Assembly (NCBI RefSeq): GCF_001590985.1
Contig: NZ_BCTX01000042.1
Location: forward strand, 1 to 44,438
DNA from: Novosphingobium naphthalenivorans NBRC 102051
Lineage (GTDB): Bacteria > Pseudomonadota > Alphaproteobacteria > Sphingomonadales > Sphingomonadaceae
Direction: 5' to 3'
DNA: 44,438 bases
The stretch's first letter is position 1; each line of letters opens with the position of its first letter. A model generated the notes under the pieces. It worked only from the letters and a program-made list of their open reading frames with translations. It had not been told where the DNA came from and searched no databases. Of this stretch, positions 24,699 through 33,065 are shown piece by piece. Made by a program: the position numbers and the translations under genes.

Positions 24699-26066
24699 AT
24701 GACGGCTTCAGCCACGAAAATGACGCCGGAGCAGGCGCGTGATCCGGATTATTTCCCGGGCCTCGCAACCGCCATACCGCTGGGCATCCAGCACGTGCTG
24801 GCGATGTTCGTCAGCAACATGACCCCGGCGATCATCGTCGCGGGGGCGGCCGGGTTCGGATACGGCTCGGGCGATACGTCCGAGATGATCTACATGATCC
24901 AGATGGCGATGCTCTTCGCCGGGATCGCGACGCTGCTCCAGACGATCGGCTTCGGCCCGGTCGGCGCGCGGTTGCCGCTGGTGCAGGGAACCAGCTTCGC
25001 TTTCATCCCGATCATGATCCCGATTGTCGCGGGCAAGGGCGTGGAGGCGATGGCGGCGCTTACCACCGCCGCCTTGTTCGGCGGGCTTCTGCATGCGGGA
25101 CTGAGCTTCTTCGTCGGCAAGATCCGCTTCGCGCTGCCGCCGATGATTACCGGGCTGGTGGTGCTGATGATCGGCCTCTCGCTGATGCGGATCGGCGTGC
25201 AGTATGCGGCTGGTGGCGTTCCGGCGATAGGGACGCCGGCTTTCGGCGCCTGGCAATCCTGGCTGCTGGCAGGCGTGGTGGTCGTGACGACACTCGCGCT
25301 CAATTTCTTCGGCCGGGGCATCTGGTCGACGGCGGCCGTGCTGCTGGGCCTGATCGCGGGCTATGTGGCGGCGCTGGCCATGGGACGCGTCGACTTTGCG
25401 CCGGTCGCTTCGGCCGGGCTGGTCATGCTGCCGATGCCGTTCCACTTCGGCTTCGCGCTCTCGGCCTCGGCGATTCTGGGCTTCTGTCTGACCGGCTTCG
25501 TCTCCTCGATCGAATCGATCGGCGATGTCGATGCGATCTGCGAGGGAAATGCGGGACGCCCCGCCACCGATCACGAGCTACAGGGCGCGGTCTGCGCGGA
25601 TGGTGTCGGCACGGCGCTTGCCGCGGTGTTCGGCGCCATGCCCAATACCACGTTCAGCCAGAACGTCGGCCTGATCGCGATTACCGGGATGATGAGCCGC
25701 CATGTGGTGACGCTGGGCGCGCTGTTCCTGATCGCCTGCGGACTGCTGCCCAAGGTCGGGGCGGTGATTACCACCATCCCCATCGAAGTGCTGGGCGGCG
25801 GCGTGATCGTGATGTTCGGCATGGTCGCCTCGGCCGCGACCTCGATGCTGGCAGGCGTGGAATGGACGCAGCGCAACATGCTGATCTTCGGCGTGTCGCT
25901 GTCGCTGGCGCTGGGGCTTCAGCTGGAGCCGGAGGCCTTGCAGCACTTGCCCGAGACTTTGCGCATCCTGCTCGGCTCGGGCGTGCTCCCCGCAGCGGTG
26001 ACGGCGGTCATGCTCAATCTGCTGGTGCCGGGGCGAACCGACGTGCGCAAGATGCAAGGTGTCTGA
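24699..26066 (+). CDS. NCS2-family xanthine/uracil-type permease
   Basis: Inner-membrane nucleobase symporter of 455 residues with about 14 hydrophobic helices. Family motifs are PLGIQHVLAMFVSNMTPAIIV (first helix), LPLVQGTSFAFIP, GFVSSIESIGDVDAI (the conserved Glu of helix 8) and the signature FSQNVGLIAITGM. The signature's QN is the form usual in xanthine/urate carriers, so xanthine or urate fits better than uracil, especially behind an 8-oxoguanine deaminase. A GTG at 24693 is a possible earlier start; the ATG at 24699 has AGGAAAGGG upstream. Confidence 0.93.
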   Translation: MTASATKMTPEQARDPDYFPGLATAIPLGIQHVLAMFVSNMTPAIIVAGAAGFGYGSGDTSEMIYMIQMAMLFAGIATLLQTIGFGPVGARLPLVQGTSFAFIPIMIPIVAGKGVEAMAALTTAALFGGLLHAGLSFFVGKIRFALPPMITGLVVLMIGLSLMRIGVQYAAGGVPAIGTPAFGAWQSWLLAGVVVVTTLALNFFGRGIWSTAAVLLGLIAGYVAALAMGRVDFAPVASAGLVMLPMPFHFGFALSASAILGFCLTGFVSSIESIGDVDAICEGNAGRPATDHELQGAVCADGVGTALAAVFGAMPNTTFSQNVGLIAITGMMSRHVVTLGALFLIACGLLPKVGAVITTIPIEVLGGGVIVMFGMVASAATSMLAGVEWTQRNMLIFGVSLSLALGLQLEPEALQHLPETLRILLGSGVLPAAVTAVMLNLLVPGRTDVRKMQGV

Positions 26067-26073
26067 CTTATGG

Positions 26074-26188
26074 CCCTCTCCCCTTCAGGGGGGCGGGTTG
26101 GGAGAGGGGGGAGTGCGTATGGCGGGCCCCCTCTCTACTTCGGCTAGGCCGCCAAGCCTTCGTATCTCTCCCCTGAAGGGGAGAGAGC
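26074..26188. repeat. CCCTCTCCCCTTCAG palindromic repeat
   Basis: CCCTCTCCCCTTCAGGGG at the left end pairs with CCCCTGAAGGGGAGAG at the right. It lies between the convergent ends of the NCS2 permease and the cytochrome b561 gene and could terminate transcription from either side. It is related to the copy inside xdhA. Confidence 0.8.
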
Positions 26189-26205
26189 ATTATTGCGGAA
26201 TTTGT

Positions 26206-26883
26206 CTAAAACCGGAAGCCGGTCGAGGCGGCCCAGGCGATCGCTACGCCGATGGCGAGGCCGATCAGCGCCAGCACCGGCGACCAGCGCAGGTCCTGTG
26301 CGGTTTCACCGGCTTCCAGCTTGCGCTTGCCGGTGATCATCGCGGGCACGAGGCGCTGGCGTTTCCACACTGCGTAGAAGGCGATCGCCACGATATGCAG
26401 CGCGACGAGGGTGAGGATCACGTTGAACACGGTTTCGTGAAACTCGGCGAAAGCGCGGCCCTGATCGAACGTGATGTAGTCCGACAGCGGCCCGCCGTCG
26501 AAACCATCGACATCGATGGCGAAGAGACCGGCGACAACCATCACGAGCAGCGCGCCGAGCATCGCGATGACGCTCCAGCCGCCGAGCGGGTTGTGCCCGT
26601 CGGCGGCATGGGCACTCTTGCTGCCGAGCGTCTTCGCATAAGCGGAAACGGCGCCCGGCCCTTTCACGAACTGGCCGAAGCGCGCTGTCCGCGGGCCGGT
26701 GAAGCCCCAGAACAGGCGGAACACCAGCAGCGCGAGGATCGCGTAGCCGGAGTAGCGGTGCCACTCCATGTCATGCTGCTCGCCGGTCCACCATGAAAAG
26801 CCCACGAAGCCGACAAGCAGCCAGTGAAACAGGCGGATCGCCGGATCCCAGATCCGCGTGCTGGCGGTTGCGGCTTCGCTCAT
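26206..26883 (-). CDS. Cytochrome b561-family membrane protein
   Basis: Di-haem-type cytochrome b561 (225 residues) with four main hydrophobic segments plus a C-terminal one. Candidate haem histidines lie in RLFHWLLVGFVGFSWW, WHRYSGYAIL, FHETVFNVIL and VALHIVAIAFY. It would pass electrons between quinol and periplasmic c-type carriers. The start MSEAATAS at 26883 has GAGAGG just upstream. It lies 14 bases downstream of the cytochrome c' gene, so the two probably work as a pair. It does not resemble the membrane uricase PuuD. Confidence 0.9.
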   Translation of the reverse strand: MSEAATASTRIWDPAIRLFHWLLVGFVGFSWWTGEQHDMEWHRYSGYAILALLVFRLFWGFTGPRTARFGQFVKGPGAVSAYAKTLGSKSAHAADGHNPLGGWSVIAMLGALLVMVVAGLFAIDVDGFDGGPLSDYITFDQGRAFAEFHETVFNVILTLVALHIVAIAFYAVWKRQRLVPAMITGKRKLEAGETAQDLRWSPVLALIGLAIGVAIAWAASTGFRF

Positions 26884-26897
26884 GGCCTCTCGTCCGT

Positions 26898-27371
26898 TCA
26901 GTCGTCGGCGCGGAACTGCTTGTGGCACGAACCGCAGGTTCCGCCCACGGCCTTGAACTGGGCCTGCATCGCGGCAGCATTGCCGGTGTTCGCGGCGGCG
27001 ACCAGCTTGTCGGCTTCGGTCACAAGCTTGGTCATGTCGGCATCAAAGGCTGCGCGGTTGGTCCAGATCGCGGGGAGGGCGTCCGTCTCGACACCCGACG
27101 AAGGACCGGTTCCGGCCGGGAACAGCTGCCCCTGAACGCGGCCCGTGGCAGCGATGGTCTTGGCGGCTTCGAGGACCTTGGCCTTGTCCGGCGTGCCCGA
27201 AAGCTCACCCTTCAGGGCCTTCATCGCTGCGCCCATCTTCTTGAAGTTGGCCTTGCGCGTTGCGATCGTGGTGCTGGCGGAAGGCGCAGCGACGGCAAGC
27301 GTGGCGCCGCCGGCCATGGCAGCGGCGGCGAGGCCAAGAGCAGTAAGGGCAGCGATTTTGGATCGTGTCAT
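26898..27371 (-). CDS. Cytochrome c' (c556 type)
   Basis: Periplasmic four-helix cytochrome c' of 157 residues. A signal peptide (SKIAALTALGLAAAAMAGGATLAVAA) is followed by IATRKANFKKMGAAMKALKG and ends with the C-terminal haem site GTCGSCHKQFR. The start at 27371 has AGGAAGAG upstream. Genes for such proteins are often beside a cytochrome b561, as here. Roles in the family include electron transfer and gas binding; nothing here decides between them. Confidence 0.92.
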   Translation of the reverse strand: MTRSKIAALTALGLAAAAMAGGATLAVAAPSASTTIATRKANFKKMGAAMKALKGELSGTPDKAKVLEAAKTIAATGRVQGQLFPAGTGPSSGVETDALPAIWTNRAAFDADMTKLVTEADKLVAAANTGNAAAMQAQFKAVGGTCGSCHKQFRADD

Positions 27372-27417
27372 GGTCTCTTCCTGAATGAAGGGGGGCAGGG
27401 TGTTACGGCCTAACAAC

Positions 27418-28743
27418 CTAAGGGTTGGCTGCAAAGACATGATTATAAACATCACGCACTGTCGTCAGCCCGCTTTCTGCGGCCTGAACGGCAGTCTTGC
27501 CATAAGTGTTGGGAAGGTCGGTGCGCGCGCCATGATCGGCGAGCACGCGCAGCATGGCTTCCAGCTCCGGATGCCAGCCGCCGTTCAGGACAAGGTGCAG
27601 CGGCGTCATGCCATTGCCGTCGGCCACATTGACGCCGGGCGCCAGGCTGAGCGCATAGGCGAGCGTCGCGGCGCTCTGGCCATGCGCGGCGGCCAGCACG
27701 ACATTGGTGCCGTTTTCGGCAACGAAAGCGGTATTCGCACCCGCCGCGACGAGTTGCTTCATCACTTCCGTCTGGCCGCTCTGCGCGGCGATGAGCAGCG
27801 GCGGCGTGGGCGGGACGGGAGGGGGCGGCATACCGAAGTTGGCCTCCGTCACCCATTTGATCCGCGAAGGGCCGGTCAGCCCGTTGGGATCGGCGCCTTT
27901 TGCCAGCAGCAGCGCGACCAGCGCCTTATCGCCCCCGGCTGCTGCGGCATGGAGAAGCTGGTTGCCATTGCGGTCATGCGCGGCAAGGTCGGCGCCGCGC
28001 TCGACCAGCAGCGCGGCGGCGCCCCAGTTCTTCTGGTAGATGGCAAGCTGCGCCGGGCTGGTGTTCTCGGGGCCGCGCCACGAAATGTCCGCACCGGCAT
28101 CGAGCAGCAGCTTCGTGGCTTCGGGAACCCCGCTCTTGATCGCGAAGGCCAGCGGCGTGAACTGGCCCGGCGTCACCCGGTTGACTTGCGCCCCGGCTTT
28201 CAGCAGCGCGGCCATCGCTTCCAGATTGCCGGACGAGGCCGCCCACATCAGCGGCGTCTGGCCGCGCGCATCGGCGCTGTCGGGCTTGGCGCCCATCGCC
28301 AGCATCCGCGTGACCGTGCCGGCCGGTGCGAAGCGGGCGCAGATGGCGAGCGGGCTGGTGCCGCCGCGCCCGCTCTTGCCGACATCGGCGCGCGCATCGA
28401 GCAGGGCATCGACGATGGCGCCATTGCCGCGCTCGCAGGCAAGGCCAAGCGGCGTCAGGCCTTCGGTGTCGGCGGTGTCGGGCTTGGCGCCGTGGCGCAG
28501 CAATGTGGTCACGAGCGCTGGGTCCTGCGTCTCGATCGCGCGGGCCAGCGGGCTTTCGCCATAGGCCAGCGCGGCATTGGCGCTGGATCCCGCTGCGAGA
28601 GCGGCCGCCGTGCCTGCGGCATCGTCAGCCCCGATCGCGCGGGCGAGGGCCTGTGTGTCGCCCGTGGGGCGCGCCTGCGCGGGGGCAGCCGCAGCCAGCG
28701 CCATGGCAAGCGCGGAACCGAGAGGCGCCAGGTTATTACGCAC
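27418..28743 (-). CDS. Exported ankyrin-repeat protein
   Basis: A 441-residue protein with a signal peptide (APLGSALAMALAAAAPAQA) and about eight or more ankyrin repeats, for example GLTPLGLACERGNGAIVDALL, GQTPLMWAASSGNLEAMAALL and NGNQLLHAAAAGGDKALVALL. Ankyrin repeats make a protein-binding scaffold; there is no enzymatic domain. Its start overlaps the end of the DUF1552 gene by 8 bases, so it is the last member of a three-gene unit and probably binds one of the other two products in the periplasm. Confidence 0.93.
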   Translation of the reverse strand: MRNNLAPLGSALAMALAAAAPAQARPTGDTQALARAIGADDAAGTAAALAAGSSANAALAYGESPLARAIETQDPALVTTLLRHGAKPDTADTEGLTPLGLACERGNGAIVDALLDARADVGKSGRGGTSPLAICARFAPAGTVTRMLAMGAKPDSADARGQTPLMWAASSGNLEAMAALLKAGAQVNRVTPGQFTPLAFAIKSGVPEATKLLLDAGADISWRGPENTSPAQLAIYQKNWGAAALLVERGADLAAHDRNGNQLLHAAAAGGDKALVALLLAKGADPNGLTGPSRIKWVTEANFGMPPPPVPPTPPLLIAAQSGQTEVMKQLVAAGANTAFVAENGTNVVLAAAHGQSAATLAYALSLAPGVNVADGNGMTPLHLVLNGGWHPELEAMLRVLADHGARTDLPNTYGKTAVQAAESGLTTVRDVYNHVFAANP

Positions 28744-30076
28744 TGAGGAGTTCCTTGAGCGGCCCGGTGCTGTCTCCGAACGACGTCGCCGGCACGTCCA
28801 GCAGGTTGAGCCCCGCCAGCAGCAGGTTCGACATGGTGGTGCCGTGCTCGACTTTCACATGGCGCCCGCCTTTCACCAGCCCGCCCGAGACGACGATGGG
28901 CAAGTCCATGAAATCGTGCTGGTTGGAATCGCCGAAGGCCGATCCGCGGATCACCAGCGTGCGGTCGAACAGCGAGCCTTCGCCATCCTTGGTGTCCTTC
29001 ATGCGCTGCAGGGCATAGGCGAAGAAGGTCATGTGATAGCGGTTGATCTTGGCGAGCTGCTTCATCTTTTCGGGATTGTTCCCGTGGTGGCTCAGCATGT
29101 GGTGCGAATCCGGCACGCCGATTTCGGGATAGGTGCGGTTCGACAGCTCGCGGCCGATCATGAACGTGCCCACCCGCGTCATGTCCGCCTGCATGGCCAG
29201 GATCTGCAGGTCGATCATCAGCTTCACATGCTCGGCGAAGTCGTCGGGAATACCGGCGGGCTGCGTCATCGAGGCGGCCTGCGCGGGCGGGGGAGAGCTT
29301 TCCGCGCGCTGGATGCGCTTTTCGATGGCGCGGGTGGCGTCGAGATATTCGTCGAGCTTGTGGCGGTCCTCCATGCCCAGCTTGCCGGAGAGGCGGGCGG
29401 TATCCTCCATCACGAAGTCGAGGATCGAGGCCTGCTTGCGCAGCCGGGCGAGGCGGCTCTTCTCGTCGAGCGCCTCGCCATCGCCGAACAAGCGCTCGAA
29501 CACCGCGCGCGGATTGGCCTCGACCGGCAGCGGCACGGTCGGCGTCAGCCAGGAAATGCCGTTGGTATAGGCGCAGGAATAATTGATGTCGCAGCTTCCC
29601 GCCATGCTCGGCAAGTCGATGCTCAGCTCCATCGAGGGAATCTGCGTGGCATCGCCCAGATGCGCGGCGAAGACCTGATCCATCGACGTGCCCGCGCGGA
29701 TGTCTGGCCCTTCGGTCTGCTTGACGTGGGTGCCGGTGAGGAAAGCCGGGCAGGAACGGCCGTGCCCGGCCGCCGCATCGCCCATCGCCGCTGCCTGCGG
29801 GTGGCCGAGCCCGGTGAACACCGCGATGCTGTCCTTGTGCGCCTCCAGCGGCTCCAGCGTGGAAGGCAGCGTGAAGTCCGCGCCTTCGCCGGTGGGGCGG
29901 TATTCGGGCATGGTCATGCCGTTGGGCGAATAGAACACCTGCAGCCGCTTGGGCCGCGCGCCGATGTCCGCCGCGCGGGCGCTGGGCATCATCGCTTCGA
30001 GGAACGGCAGCGCCATGGCCGTGGCACTGCCGCGCAGCACGGTGCGGCGGGAGAGGGGCTTGCGGGTGATCCTCAT
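28736..30076 (-). CDS. Tat-exported DUF1552 protein
   Basis: A DUF1552 family protein of 446 residues, related to the sulfatase-like DUF1501/DUF1552 group. The N-terminus carries a twin-arginine signal (PLSRRTVLRGSATAMALPFL), implying folded export. Conserved-looking blocks include LQVFYSPNGMTMPEY, AAGHGRSCPAFLTG, GPDIRAGTSMDQVFA, HHMLSHHGNNPEKM and GSAFGDSNQHDFMDLP. The function is not established. DUF1552 genes are typically adjacent to DUF1592-type cytochrome-like genes, as here; the ATGA overlap (30073-30076) with the upstream gene shows coupling. Confidence 0.9.
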   Translation of the reverse strand: MRITRKPLSRRTVLRGSATAMALPFLEAMMPSARAADIGARPKRLQVFYSPNGMTMPEYRPTGEGADFTLPSTLEPLEAHKDSIAVFTGLGHPQAAAMGDAAAGHGRSCPAFLTGTHVKQTEGPDIRAGTSMDQVFAAHLGDATQIPSMELSIDLPSMAGSCDINYSCAYTNGISWLTPTVPLPVEANPRAVFERLFGDGEALDEKSRLARLRKQASILDFVMEDTARLSGKLGMEDRHKLDEYLDATRAIEKRIQRAESSPPPAQAASMTQPAGIPDDFAEHVKLMIDLQILAMQADMTRVGTFMIGRELSNRTYPEIGVPDSHHMLSHHGNNPEKMKQLAKINRYHMTFFAYALQRMKDTKDGEGSLFDRTLVIRGSAFGDSNQHDFMDLPIVVSGGLVKGGRHVKVEHGTTMSNLLLAGLNLLDVPATSFGDSTGPLKELLSA

Positions 30077-32715
30077 TTCACGGGGCTCCCTGCATGGGGG
30101 ATCGTCTTGGGTGTAACGCGTGCCTCAATCCTCCCTGTCCCCGCAGGGGATGGGGAGGTGGCATTCGCGGAGCGAATGACGGAGGGGTTTTTCCCCCTCC
30201 ACCACCCGCTGCGCGGGCGGTCCCCCTCCCCATCGCTGCGCGACAGGGAGGATTGTACGGACGCATAGGCCGCTTTGAACGGTTCCGGCGTCTTGCGCAT
30301 GGTGAAGGCCGGGCTGGCGGCGATGCCCTTGATGATCGTGCGCACGCGGTAGCCGTCCGCCGCGGCATCGCTGGCGATCTCGCGCACTTCGGGCATGTCC
30401 TGCGGACCGAGGCCGCGGGCGAGGGCGTAGATCATCAGCCGCTCGGCAAAGGCCTGCGCGAACTCGTCCTTGCGGTCCATCAGGATTGTCTGGAGGCCGC
30501 CGATCCCGGCGAATTTCGTGCCGTCGGGCAGCACCGCGCCGCTGTCGATGGGCTGGCCGGCATCCACCGTGCGCCAGCCGCCAACGGCGTTGAAGTTCTC
30601 CAGCGCGAAGCCGAGCGGGTCCATCTTCACATGGCAGGCGGCGCAGGACGGATCGGCACGGTGCAGTTCGAGCTGCTCGCGCGCGCTCAGCAGGCGCCCG
30701 TCATGCTCGGTCTTGAGCGCGGGCACGTTGGGCGGCGGCGGGGGCGGCGGCGAGGCGAGGATGTTGTCGAGGATCCACTTGCCGCGTTTCACCACAGAGG
30801 TGTGGTTGTTGTAGGACGTGACGGTCAGGATGCTTGCCTGTCCCAGCAGGCCGCCGCGATGCCACTCGGGCTTGAGCATGACCTTGCGGAAGGCGGTACC
30901 GGTCACGCCGGGGATGCCGTAGTGCTCGGCAAGGCGCTGGTTGAGGAAAGTGTAGTCGGCCTCGATGAAGTCCGTCACCGGGCGGTTGCCGGACAGCACG
31001 CTGGCGAAGAACATCTCGGTCTCGGTCGCCATCGCCTGCTTGAGGCGGGTGTCGAACTTGGGGAAGACGTCGATGTCCGGCTTCTGCTGGTCGAGATTGC
31101 GCAAGTAGAGCCACTGGCCGGCGAAATTGTCGGTCAGCGCCCCGGCCCTGGGATCGGCCAGCATCCGGGTGATCTCGCCATCGAGCACGCCCGGCGCGCG
31201 CAGCTTGTTCTTCTCGGCCAGCGAAAGCAGGCGCTCGTCGGGAATGCTGCTCCACAGGAACAGCGAAAGACGAGTGGCCAGTTCCAGATCGGAGACCGTG
31301 TGGACGCTGCCCGGCAGGCTGCCGGCCGGATCGTGCTCGACCACGAAGAGGAATTCGGGCGAGACGAGGATCGCCTCCAGCGCCGCTTCCACGCCGTGCT
31401 CGAAATCCGATGCCGCGCGCTCCTGCGCATAGATCCGCATCAGCGGCGCGATGTCGAATTCGCCGACCGGGCGGCGCCAGGCGCGGCGGGCGAGGGTGGA
31501 CACGATCCTGCGCGCGCAGGCCTCTTCCTGAGAGGCCTTCTTCGGATGGCACAGGAACACCGCGCGGCGGCTCGGCGTGTCGGGCACGCCGACGGCGTCA
31601 TAGGGACCGGCCACGTCGATCTGCAGCACGTCGCGCGGGAAGTTCTGCTGCGAATAGCGCTGGTGCATCCGGTAGGACGGCACTTCCAGTGTGGAGACCC
31701 GCTGGCCGTCCACCCAGACGTCGAGCGGCAGCATTTTCGGCGGATCGAGCGGCAGCGGTACGGCGTCGGTGCTGTTGTGCAGCGTCTGCACGGTCTCGTC
31801 CGGCCAGAACTGGCGGCGGAACGAGAGGCCGACCCGGTGTGCGCCAGCCTTGATCGGCACGCGCACGCTGTAACGGTCCTCGGTCAGCCGGTCGGTTTCG
31901 TTGTTGGTGTTCGAATTGAGCCAGGCGGCGATTTCGTAAGTGCCGTCGTAGCGGGCGAAGTATTCGAAGGCCCCGCCGCCGCGCGAGGCCAGCGGCAGGT
32001 CCGCGCTCGCCCGCTCATTGTAGGCCGGCACGCCCGAGTTCTTCACCGACCCGTCCTTGGGGACCTGGTAGGTCGTCACGAATTCGGGGCGCGAGGTCAG
32101 GCCCGTCGCCAGCCGCCCGACTTTGCCCGCCACCGCGATGTAGCGCTCCATCAGGGTGGGCGAGACGGTCAGCACATCGGCGATGTTGTCGAACCCGAAG
32201 CCCGAATTGTCCTGCGGCAGCTCGCGGCTGAAATCGACATCGAGCGAAAGCAGGTCGCGGATCGCGTTGGCGTATTCGTAGCGGTTGAGGCGGCGCAGCG
32301 TGGCCTGGCCCGGATCGGGATTGGCTGCGGCAAAGCTGGCGCGCGACTGGCCGAGCCACTGCACGAAAGCGGCGCGCTTTGCCGGATCGGGCTGGGGCTT
32401 GGAATGGGGCGGCATTTCCCCGGCGGCGACGCGGCGCAGGATCTTTTCCCACTGCTCGGCATGTTTGCCGGTGCGCAGATCGCTGGCCTTGAGGTCATCG
32501 ACCGACAGGTTGGCGGCCATGTCGAAATCGTTGTGGCAGCGCGAGCAGTATTTATCGAGCATCGGCTCGATCATTGCGGCCTGTGCTTCGGATGCGGTTG
32601 CGGGGAGGGTTTCGGGCGCGTTCCCTTGCGAGGCGGCGTAAACGGCGGCCGCCGTGGCAAGGGCGCTGAGCGCCAGCGCGCTGCTGCCGATAGGAAGTCG
32701 CCTTATCAGGCTCAT
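30073..32715 (-). CDS. Exported di-haem DUF1587/DUF1592/DUF1588/DUF1585 protein
   Basis: Large exported protein (880 residues) of the kind abundant in Planctomycetes and myxobacteria. After the signal peptide (SSALALSALATAAAVYA) comes a cytochrome-like site CSRCHND and GEMPPHSKPQP, then DUF1587 (LRRLNRYEYANAIRDLL), DUF1592 (RLSLFLWSSIPDERLL), DUF1588 (HRGGLLGQASILTVTSYNNHTS) and the second site CAACHVKMDPLGF. The reaction is unknown. The last 60 residues are unusual: a palindromic repeat (30127-30254) is read in frame and supplies about 43 low-complexity residues. ATG at 32715 is preferred; one at 32739 is possible. Confidence 0.9.
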   Translation of the reverse strand: MSLIRRLPIGSSALALSALATAAAVYAASQGNAPETLPATASEAQAAMIEPMLDKYCSRCHNDFDMAANLSVDDLKASDLRTGKHAEQWEKILRRVAAGEMPPHSKPQPDPAKRAAFVQWLGQSRASFAAANPDPGQATLRRLNRYEYANAIRDLLSLDVDFSRELPQDNSGFGFDNIADVLTVSPTLMERYIAVAGKVGRLATGLTSRPEFVTTYQVPKDGSVKNSGVPAYNERASADLPLASRGGGAFEYFARYDGTYEIAAWLNSNTNNETDRLTEDRYSVRVPIKAGAHRVGLSFRRQFWPDETVQTLHNSTDAVPLPLDPPKMLPLDVWVDGQRVSTLEVPSYRMHQRYSQQNFPRDVLQIDVAGPYDAVGVPDTPSRRAVFLCHPKKASQEEACARRIVSTLARRAWRRPVGEFDIAPLMRIYAQERAASDFEHGVEAALEAILVSPEFLFVVEHDPAGSLPGSVHTVSDLELATRLSLFLWSSIPDERLLSLAEKNKLRAPGVLDGEITRMLADPRAGALTDNFAGQWLYLRNLDQQKPDIDVFPKFDTRLKQAMATETEMFFASVLSGNRPVTDFIEADYTFLNQRLAEHYGIPGVTGTAFRKVMLKPEWHRGGLLGQASILTVTSYNNHTSVVKRGKWILDNILASPPPPPPPNVPALKTEHDGRLLSAREQLELHRADPSCAACHVKMDPLGFALENFNAVGGWRTVDAGQPIDSGAVLPDGTKFAGIGGLQTILMDRKDEFAQAFAERLMIYALARGLGPQDMPEVREIASDAAADGYRVRTIIKGIAASPAFTMRKTPEPFKAAYASVQSSLSRSDGEGDRPRSGWWRGKNPSVIRSANATSPSPAGTGRIEARVTPKTIPHAGSPVK
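30127..30254 (+). repeat. AATCCTCCCTGT/ACAGGGAGGATT repeat, copy 2
   Basis: Almost identical to copy 1 over its right two thirds (GGAGGGGTTTTTCCCCCTCC through ACAGGGAGGATT). Here it lies inside the 3' end of the DUF1592-type gene, on the opposite coding strand, without creating a stop. The gene's original tail and ATGA overlap with the DUF1552 gene appear preserved beyond it. Confidence 0.88.
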
Positions 32716-33065
32716 TGTGATGTCCGACCCTGTTTGCATGACCTGCCGCCGTTGTAGCGGCGCCCGCCCGCCTGTTTCCGCCGTGGCAGGGCTGCTGTCG
32801 GGCTTTTGGACTATCGGTTGGGAGTGGCAGCGTCCATTGCCATTAACCGGACACAGAGTGCGCATAATTCGCACGCCCTGCGGAATGGGCTGGAGATTTT
32901 TCGATCAGCCACCGGAGGCGGGCCCCGGCGTATATCCCTCTTCTCGTCATCCCCGCGAAGGCGGGGATCCATCTCCGGCCTTATCGTATTGATCCGCCTC
33001 AGGAGATGGGTTCCCGCTTTCGCGGGGATGACCAAGGTTCGTTTGTTGCTTCGTTCCGGGCGGGC
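32716..33065. other. Gap upstream of the DUF1592-type gene
   Basis: The 350 bases between the DUF1592-type start and the accA stop hold no convincing gene. The half next to the DUF1592-type start should contain its promoter; around 32860-32910 it is locally AT-richer (GCGCATAATTCGCACG), but no boxes can be assigned firmly. The other half is the inverted repeat at 32944-33034. Confidence 0.5.
32944..33034. repeat. CGTCATCCCCGCG-type inverted repeat, copy 2
   Basis: TCGTCATCCCCGCGAAGGCG at the left is complementary to CGCTTTCGCGGGGATGACCA at the right. It is the same family as 3651-3744. It lies just beyond the 3' end of accA, so it could help end that transcript. Confidence 0.75.

Noticed and set aside
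26206..27371. Cytochrome b561 plus cytochrome c' considered as the missing PuuD-type urate oxidase
   Set aside because: PuuD is one protein with an N-terminal DUF989-type membrane domain and a C-terminal cytochrome c domain. These are ordinary b561 and c' proteins, distant from the ura genes.
28577..30268. 563-codon plus-strand frame opposite the DUF1552 and ankyrin genes
   Set aside because: Composition is that of a codon shadow; it spans two real genes and a repeat and has no domain or convincing start.
30094..32757. Very long open frame (887 codons) on the plus strand opposite the DUF1592-type gene
   Set aside because: It is Arg/His/Gly-rich without recognisable domains, and the opposite strand has a clear family match with signal peptide and CxxCH sites. 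Long antisense frames are expected in high-GC DNA.
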